A stretch of 10,536 nucleotides of DNA from JAOTVV01 sp039591075 (GTDB taxonomy: Bacteria; Gemmatimonadota; Gemmatimonadetes; Gemmatimonadales; GWC2-71-9): contig JBDHEI010000078.1 in NCBI GenBank assembly GCA_039591075.1, positions 1 through 10,536 on the forward strand, written 5' to 3'. The notes beneath the pieces are model-generated. The model saw nothing but the letters and a program-made list of their open reading frames with translations. It made no database searches and was not told the DNA's origin. Position 1 is the first letter of the stretch, and each line of letters opens with the position of its first letter. This document shows, piece after piece, positions 5,736-10,536 of the stretch. Position numbers and translations under genes: made by a program.

Positions 5736-6620
5736 ATGAACGTACGCTGTCACGCCTGCAAAACCGTCTATCGAATCGACCCCGCGAAGGTCCCGTCGGG
5801 GGGGGTGCGGGCGCGCTGCACGACCTGCCCCGAAATCATCGACGTTCCGGCTCCAGGGCCGACGTCCCGGACGGCGGCTGCAGACGCCCGCGCGCCGGCC
5901 GTTTCGGTGCCGGGGAGACCCACCGAACCGGTGTTCCGCCCCGCAGTGGCACCCGCGGCAGAGGCTCGTCCGGCCCCCCCGACTGCGACGGCCCCGAAGG
6001 CGCCCAAGCTCAAGGTCTCGCGTCCCATCTCAGGTGCGGCGATCACGCCCGCGGCACCGGCAGAGACCGAACCCCGCACGCCAGCGCGTCCGTTGACACT
6101 GGAGAAACCGACGCTCGACGCCGGCAGCGCCCCGGCCGCCGCCCCCGAGCGACCCATGGCACCGGTCTTCAAGCCCTCCGGAGGGCGCCGCCTCGCGGCC
6201 CCACCGGTGCCCCCGGGCGTCGATGAGGTGGTGTCCCCCGCTGAGCCCGCGCCAGCGGTGACGGCACCGCCTGCGGAGCCTCCGCTCGAGTTTCCCACGG
6301 CGAAGCCGGTCACACCCGCTCCACCAGCCAAGCCGGCGTCTCCGGCCAAGCGCGCCCCGATCAACCCGTTTCTCACCCGGGATCCCCGACAAAAGGCCCG
6401 GCGTCTCGCTCGGGCCCTCGTGTCAGACATGATCGTCTACCAGCCTGAGAAACGTCAGCAGGCGCTCGCTGCCGGGAACCTGAAAGAGGCCTTCGATCAG
6501 GAGATCCAGAAGAGCTGGGAGGAATACGTCGAGCAGGTCGGCGAGGAGCTTGCCAACTCGACCCCGTATTTCACCGAGGCCCTCAACGACATTCTGGCGG
6601 GGGGGCAGGAGCTCTTCTAG
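5736..6620 (+). CDS. MJ0042-type zinc-ribbon protein with Pro/Ala linker and helical C-terminus
   Basis: A 294-residue protein in three parts. Residues 1-36 are a zinc ribbon with Cys5-x2-Cys8 and Cys28-x2-Cys31 and the typical 'YRIDPAKVP' between them. Residues ~37-207 are a low-complexity Pro/Ala linker. It contains two copies of a short motif, PVFRP (65-69) and PVFKP (143-147). Residues 208-294 are a predicted helical domain starting 'NPFLTRDPRQKARRLARALV' (210-229), rich in Glu and Lys. Similar zinc-ribbon, linker and helix proteins occur in myxobacteria and related lineages, with no established function. No transmembrane segment is seen, so it is probably cytoplasmic. It is likely cotranscribed with the upstream GGDEF protein. 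The coding region is very GC-rich in the linker, which explains a long open antisense frame. Confidence 0.78.
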   Translation: MNVRCHACKTVYRIDPAKVPSGGVRARCTTCPEIIDVPAPGPTSRTAAADARAPAVSVPGRPTEPVFRPAVAPAAEARPAPPTATAPKAPKLKVSRPISGAAITPAAPAETEPRTPARPLTLEKPTLDAGSAPAAAPERPMAPVFKPSGGRRLAAPPVPPGVDEVVSPAEPAPAVTAPPAEPPLEFPTAKPVTPAPPAKPASPAKRAPINPFLTRDPRQKARRLARALVSDMIVYQPEKRQQALAAGNLKEAFDQEIQKSWEEYVEQVGEELANSTPYFTEALNDILAGGQELF

Positions 6621-6656
6621 GGGTGGGTACCGGTCGCGCAAATGCCGGTTCCGTCT

Positions 6657-6662
6657 TATCTT
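6657..6662 (+). promoter_or_regulatory. Candidate -10 element for the prfB operon
   Basis: TATCTT, preceded by 'ccgtct', fits the TAnnTT shape seen at three other gene starts in the window. No convincing -35 is found 17-18 bp upstream. A start near 6669 would place the hairpin at 6674-6708 at the very 5' end of the prfB transcript. TATAAC at 6712-6717 is an alternative, also without a -35. Confidence 0.3.
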
Positions 6663-6673
6663 TCGTGCGTCGA

Positions 6674-6708
6674 CGAGCCGTCGCCCTCCGGGGGAGGGAG
6701 GCGGCTCG
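6674..6708 (+). other. Strong stem-loop in the prfB leader
   Basis: CGAGCCG (6674-6680) pairs with CGGCTCG (6702-6708). The stem continues through a U-G and a C-G pair, one G-A mismatch, and CCCTCC (6684-6689) with GGAGGG (6693-6698), closing on a 3-nt loop. It has 15 pairs in total. No T-tract follows, so it is unlikely to be a classical terminator of the upstream pair. It ends 32 nt before the prfB ATG and could stabilise the 5' end or influence initiation. Confidence 0.5.
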
Positions 6709-6740
6709 ATGTATAACGAGACTGCCCGGTTGGAGCGCTG

Positions 6741-7848
6741 ATGCTCGAAGACGCCGTCGAACGCCTGTCCGATCTCGAAAACCGCCTGGCCGAACTCCGA
6801 GGGTATCTTTGACCTCGAGACCAAGACTACCCGCCTGAGCGCCCTCGAGGCCTCGATGGCCACGCCGGGGTTTTGGGACAATCCCGAGCGCGCGAAATCC
6901 GTGGTCGACGAAATCCGCCGGCTCAAGCGCTGGGCGGACCCGTTTGCCGAGCTGTCGCGCCGCCTCGCGGACGCGAGAGAGCTTGCCGATCTCGTCGTGC
7001 AGGATCCCGATCCCGAGCTGGAGCGGGGCATTGCCGATGAGGTCACGAAGCTCGTGCGGGGCGTCGAGGAACTCGAGCTCCAAGGCATGCTCCAGGGTCC
7101 GGACGACCGGCGGGACGCCCTGCTGACGATCCATCCGGGTGCGGGCGGCACCGAGTCGCAGGACTGGGCCGAGATGCTCATGCGGATGTACACGCGCTGG
7201 GCCGAACGGCACGGCTACGCTGTCCACGTGCTCGATCTCGTGTCCGGCGAGGAAGCCGGTATCAAGTCGGTTGCCATGGAAGTCCGGGGCGACTACGGCT
7301 ACGGCTATCTCAAGGCCGAAAAGGGTGTGCATCGCCTGGTGCGCATCTCGCCGTTCGACGCTCAATCGCGACGGCACACGTCCTTTGCCTCGGTGTTCGT
7401 CTATCCCGTGGTCGACGACGCGGTGGAAATCGATCTCCGCGAAGAGGACATCGAGATGGAGGTGTTTCGAGCCTCCGGGGCCGGCGGCCAGCACGTCAAC
7501 AAGACCTCGTCGGCCGTGCGGTTGCGACACGTACCGACGGGGATTGCGGTATCGTGCCAGCAGGAACGCAGCCAGCACAAGAACCGTGCAACGGCGCTCA
7601 AAATGCTCAAGGCTGCGCTCTACCAACGGGCCATCGAGGAACGTGAAAAGAAGAGAGCGGAGGTCGAGGCCACCAAGACCGACATCAGCTGGGGCAACCA
7701 GATCCGGTCGTACGTGTTTCAACCCTACACCATGGTAAACGACCACCGGACCGAGTTGAAGATCACCGACGTGCAGTCGGTCATGGATGGGGACCTGGAT
7801 CTGTTCATCGAGACCTTCCTGAAGAAGTTCGGGAGTCGCGCGGCGTGA
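6741..7848 (+). CDS. prfB: Peptide chain release factor 2 (programmed +1 frameshift)
   Basis: RF2 recognises UAA and UGA stop codons in the ribosomal A site and triggers peptide release. Translation starts at ATG 6741, with GGAG at 6732-6735. It reads 23 codons to CTT (6807-6809), meets an in-frame TGA (6810-6812) and shifts +1 to continue at GAC 6811. The product has 368 residues (E. coli RF2: 365). Diagnostic motifs are the RF2 stop-recognition tripeptide SPF (203-205), which distinguishes it from RF1, and the catalytic GGQ loop in ASGAGGQHVNKTSSAVR (GGQ at 248-250). The position equivalent to E. coli 246 is Ala. The N-terminus 'LRGYL' before the shift matches the classic arrangement. Termination in a weak UGAC context lets low RF2 activity favour shifting, an autoregulatory loop. 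The stop overlaps the lysS start. It probably leads the prfB-lysS-lol operon. Confidence 0.97.
6799..6813 (+). promoter_or_regulatory. prfB programmed +1 frameshift cassette
   Basis: GAGGG (6799-6803) is the internal Shine-Dalgarno-like element. It sits 3 nt (TAT) before the slippery CTT T, which overlaps TGA (6810-6812), followed by C. The sequence matches the well-known prfB site in every functional element. The +1 slip moves the peptidyl-tRNA-Leu from CTT to TTT, and decoding resumes at GAC. This is RF2-dependent autoregulation of RF2 synthesis. Confidence 0.97.
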
Positions 7849-9329
7849 GTGAGATCGATCGTTCCTTCGTCGAAGAGGCTCGGCGCGAGAAGCGCCGCCA
7901 GTTGGAGGAGCTTGGCATCCCCGCGTACGCCTATCGGTACGAGCGGACGCACGCCGCCGCGGAAGCCGTCGCCGCCGTTCGCACCGACGCGCGGGAGCGC
8001 GTGCGCGTCGCGGGTCGCATCGTGTCTCGCCGAGGGCATGGCAAGACGGCGTTCGCGCACGTTGCCGACCCGACCGGAAAGATCCAAGTGTACTTCCGGC
8101 GTGACGAGCTCGGGGACGCCTATCGTCTCGTCGAGCTCCTGGATCTCGGAGACGTCATCGGAGTGGCCGGGTACATGTTCACCACCCGCACGGGGGAGGT
8201 CACGGTCCACGCCGAGGAGGTGACGCTTCTCAGCAAGGCACTTCGTCCCCCACCGCTCGGGAAGGAGGATGCGAGCGGCGAGCAGCACTCTGCGCTCGCC
8301 GACACCGCATTGCGCTATCGACGGCGGTACGCCGACCTCATCGCTCACCCCGAGCGCCGCGAGGTGTTCGAGATCCGGGCCGACTTGATTCGCTACCTGC
8401 GCACCTTTCTCGACGCCCGGGGGTACCTCGAGGTCGAAACGCCGGTGCTCCAGCCCGTCTACGGCGGCGCGCTCGCCCGACCGTTCACGACCTATCACAA
8501 CGCGCTCGACAGCACGTTCTACCTGCGGATCGCGACCGAGTTGTATCTCAAGCGATGTATCGTGGGAGGGCTGGAGAAGGTCTACGAGATCGGCAAGGAC
8601 TTCCGGAACGAGGGGATCGACCGGTTGCACAACCCCGAGTTCACCATGGTGGAGTTCTACGAAGCCTACGTGGACTATCACGACATTTTGACGATGGTCG
8701 AGTCGATGGTGCACGGCTTTGTGGTGGAGCGGTTCGAGGACCCGGTGCTCGAGCGGTTCGGAACGCGCTACAACTTCACGTTGCCATGGCCCCGGGTGGG
8801 ATATCTGGACCTGATCGAGGCGCACGCGGGCGTCAACCTGAACCAGACCGACGACGATGCACTGCGAGACCTCCTCCGGCGTCGGGACGTTCCCGACCTG
8901 GATCCGCTGTCGCGATGGAAGCTCGTGGACGAGGTGTTCAAGGAGTACGTGGAGCCGAACCTCGTGCAGCCGACGTTCGTCGTGGACTTCCCCCTCGAGA
9001 TCTCGCCGCTGGCCAAGCCCAAGCGCGGTGACTCGACGCTTGCCGAGCGGTTCGAGCTGTTCGTGAACGGCACCGAGGTCGCCAATGCGTTCAGTGAGCT
9101 CAACGATCCCGACGACCAGCGGGCGCGGATGATGGCTCAGCGTGCGGCGGGGGATGCCGGAGACGAGGAAGCGCACCAAGTGGACGACGACTACCTGTGT
9201 GCGCTCGAGTACGGCATGCCGCCCACGGGCGGCTGCGGCATTGGCATCGACCGCCTGGTGATGCTGTTTGCCGGCGTCCCATCGATCAGGGACGTGATCC
9301 TGTTCCCGACGTTGACACCCCAGGAATGA
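7845..9329 (+). CDS. lysS: Lysyl-tRNA synthetase, class II
   Basis: LysRS charges tRNA-Lys with lysine using ATP in the cytoplasm. The 494-residue length is typical. An N-terminal helical extension (1-45) precedes the OB-fold anticodon-binding domain (~53-132; VRVAGRIVSRRGHGKTAF). Class II motif 1 is around 'FLDARGYLEVETPVLQP' (188-204) and is followed by 'GGALARPFTTYHNALD' (207-222). Motif 2 is FRNEGIDRLHNPEFTMVEFY (253-272). The lysine-pocket region 'FVNGTEVANAFSELND' lies at 406-421. Motif 3 is GIGIDRLVMLFAG (465-477) with its ATP-binding Arg470. All core residues are present. The GTG start at 7845 overlaps the prfB stop as GTGA, implying coupled translation. The gene overlaps the next gene by ATGA at 9326. 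Confidence 0.97.
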   Translation: MSEIDRSFVEEARREKRRQLEELGIPAYAYRYERTHAAAEAVAAVRTDARERVRVAGRIVSRRGHGKTAFAHVADPTGKIQVYFRRDELGDAYRLVELLDLGDVIGVAGYMFTTRTGEVTVHAEEVTLLSKALRPPPLGKEDASGEQHSALADTALRYRRRYADLIAHPERREVFEIRADLIRYLRTFLDARGYLEVETPVLQPVYGGALARPFTTYHNALDSTFYLRIATELYLKRCIVGGLEKVYEIGKDFRNEGIDRLHNPEFTMVEFYEAYVDYHDILTMVESMVHGFVVERFEDPVLERFGTRYNFTLPWPRVGYLDLIEAHAGVNLNQTDDDALRDLLRRRDVPDLDPLSRWKLVDEVFKEYVEPNLVQPTFVVDFPLEISPLAKPKRGDSTLAERFELFVNGTEVANAFSELNDPDDQRARMMAQRAAGDAGDEEAHQVDDDYLCALEYGMPPTGGCGIGIDRLVMLFAGVPSIRDVILFPTLTPQE

Positions 9330-10536
9330 GCCGGCTCGACGTCACGATCGCTTCGCGCTACATGCGCAGCCGCCGATCATCTCGGCTGGTATCGCTCATC
9401 ACGCTCATCGCGACCGGGGGCGTCACGGTGGGGGTCATGGCGCTGATCGTGGTGGTCGGTGTCATGAACGGGCTCCAGAGCGAGTTGCGCGAGAAGATCC
9501 TCGTGGCCAGCCCCCATCTCCGCGTTCTCACGTTCGGCCGGGGGCTGCGTCTCGACGACTGGCAGGCGCTGCGCGAGCAGGTGCTCGAGGACCCGGACGT
9601 GGTGACCGCAGCCCCGTTCGTGCTGGCTCAGGGCCTCATATCGGCCGGCGCGGACTACGCGGAGGGGGTGAACGTCCTGGGCATCGAACCCGACACAGGA
9701 CTGCGCTCCGTCACGACACTTCCACAGCACTTCCAGTCCGGAGACCTCGAGTTTCGGACGAAGGCCGACGACGTGGACGGGGGGGTGATCCTTGGACGGC
9801 GGCTGGCCGAGCGGCTGTCGGCGTTTCCCGGCGATCGGGTGACGCTCCTCGCGCCTGCCGGGAGCAAATTCAACGCGGCTCTCGGCGCCTTCGTCCCCAA
9901 ATGGTGGACGATGGAGGTGGTCGGGAACTTCGAGACCGGGATGTACGAGTACGATAACGGCTATGTCGTGATGGCCCGCTCGCTCGCGCAGCGGTTTCAG
10001 GGCCTCGACAGCGCCGTATCCGGACTCGAGGTGCGCGTGCGGGATGCGTGGCAGGCCCCGCAGGTGGGACGGCGCCTGGAGGAGCGGCTGGGGTATCCGT
10101 ACCGCACCCTCGACTGGCAGACCCAGAATCAGACGCTGTTTTCGGCGCTCCAGCTCGAGAAGCTGGCAATGGGGACCATTCTCCTGCTGATCGTCATCGT
10201 TGCCGCCTTCAATATCGTCAGCACTCAGACGATGCTGGTACGCGACAAGACCCGCGAGATCGGCATCCTCAGGGCCATGGGGTTCCCGGTGCGTCACGTG
10301 CGTCGGGTCTTCATTCTCCAGGGAGCGGCCATCGGCCTGGTGGGAACGGCGTTGGGCACGGTGCTCGGGCTGGTGCTGGCGTACCTGGTGGACCAGGGAC
10401 GCATCATCGATCTCAACCCGGCCGTATATTTCATCGATCACCTGCCGGTGAGGGTCGATCCGATCGACCTCGCGGTGATCGTCGTCGCGAGTATCACCGT
10501 CGCGATCCTGGCCACCCTGTATCCCGCGCGGGAAGC
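9326..10536 (+). CDS. LolC/LolE-type lipoprotein-releasing ABC transporter permease (3' end missing)
   Basis: An inner-membrane permease of the MacB/FtsX-like family. The LolCDE complex extracts lipoproteins from the inner membrane and passes them to LolA. I translated 403 complete codons up to the window edge. The first helix is ~20-47 ('LITLIATGGVTVGVMALIVV'), preceded by 'ASRYMRSRRSSRLVS', the usual Lol N-terminus. A periplasmic domain of about 230 residues follows (48-278), then helices at ~281-303, 328-355 and 380-400. The coupling segment 'RDKTREIGILRAMGF' (309-323), typical for contact with the LolD ATPase, is visible. The sequence ends at 'LYPARE', so only the last few residues are lost, judging from E. 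coli LolC (399) and LolE (414). ATG 9326 overlaps the lysS stop by 4 nt. A LolD ATPase gene would be expected next. LolC and LolE cannot be told apart; many bacteria have a single fused-role LolF. Confidence 0.9.
   Translation, partial: MSRLDVTIASRYMRSRRSSRLVSLITLIATGGVTVGVMALIVVVGVMNGLQSELREKILVASPHLRVLTFGRGLRLDDWQALREQVLEDPDVVTAAPFVLAQGLISAGADYAEGVNVLGIEPDTGLRSVTTLPQHFQSGDLEFRTKADDVDGGVILGRRLAERLSAFPGDRVTLLAPAGSKFNAALGAFVPKWWTMEVVGNFETGMYEYDNGYVVMARSLAQRFQGLDSAVSGLEVRVRDAWQAPQVGRRLEERLGYPYRTLDWQTQNQTLFSALQLEKLAMGTILLLIVIVAAFNIVSTQTMLVRDKTREIGILRAMGFPVRHVRRVFILQGAAIGLVGTALGTVLGLVLAYLVDQGRIIDLNPAVYFIDHLPVRVDPIDLAVIVVASITVAILATLYPARE

Noticed and set aside
6629..6650. ACCGG...CCGGT as a terminator after the zinc-ribbon gene
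   Set aside because: Only 5 bp with an 11-nt loop; too weak to support a call.
6583..7746. 387-residue minus-strand frame opposite prfB
   Set aside because: Antisense to a complete RF2 gene, with low-complexity composition typical of shadows.
6856..7848. prfB starting at Met 6856
   Set aside because: It would lose the conserved N-terminal part. A complete frameshift cassette and a good ribosome site at 6741 explain the gene fully.
7725..9179. 484-residue minus-strand frame opposite lysS
   Set aside because: It lies fully antisense to a complete lysyl-tRNA synthetase and has no recognisable motif.
9377..10441. Long minus-strand open frame (354 residues) opposite the Lol permease
   Set aside because: The + strand encodes a clear LolC/LolE permease without stops to the window edge. 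The antisense frame is His/Arg/Pro-rich with no recognisable domain, a usual effect of high GC.

Overview
This is a high-GC bacterial chromosomal window in which every supported gene lies on the + strand. The gene set suggests Gemmatimonadota or a close relative. It includes a PorV/UPF0164-type outer-membrane protein, a DUF5683-like secreted protein, a C4 zinc-ribbon protein with a Pro/Ala linker, and an Era GTPase with unusual motifs. That assignment is inference. The 23S fragment and the full 5S rRNA would settle it by database search.

Layout: (1) 1-594 is the end of an rRNA operon: the last ~370 nt of 23S rRNA, a short spacer with a small hairpin, 5S rRNA, and a strong terminator-like stem-loop. 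(2) 595-1054 is a gene-free stretch with several dyad symmetries and a plausible promoter. It leads into a MarR-family regulator (1055-1672) that carries an unusual four-cysteine C-terminal tail. (3) 1836-4698 is a tightly packed four-gene unit: era, a Trm112-like mini zinc protein, a PorV-like outer-membrane protein and a DUF5683-like exported protein. The gene ends overlap or nearly touch. (4) 4770-6620 holds a receiver/GGDEF protein followed 18 nt later by a zinc-ribbon protein. (5) 6741 to the window end is prfB (peptide release factor 2), lysS and a LolC/LolE-type lipoprotein-release permease. The junctions are 4-nt GTGA and ATGA overlaps. The permease runs off the window.

prfB needs a +1 programmed frameshift to be read. 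The full cassette (SD-like GAGGG, TAT, CTT, TGA, C) is present at 6799-6813, so the gene is 6741-7848 and not the shorter uninterrupted frame starting at 6856.

Most of the window is ordinary housekeeping. I found no mobile element, CRISPR array, tRNA or defence system. The observations most worth a second look are Era's degenerate guanine-specificity motif (TAID in place of NKxD), the Cys-rich tail of the MarR protein, the atypical receiver/GGDEF protein, and a recurring TAnnTT hexamer before four transcription units that may reflect a lineage-specific -10 element.
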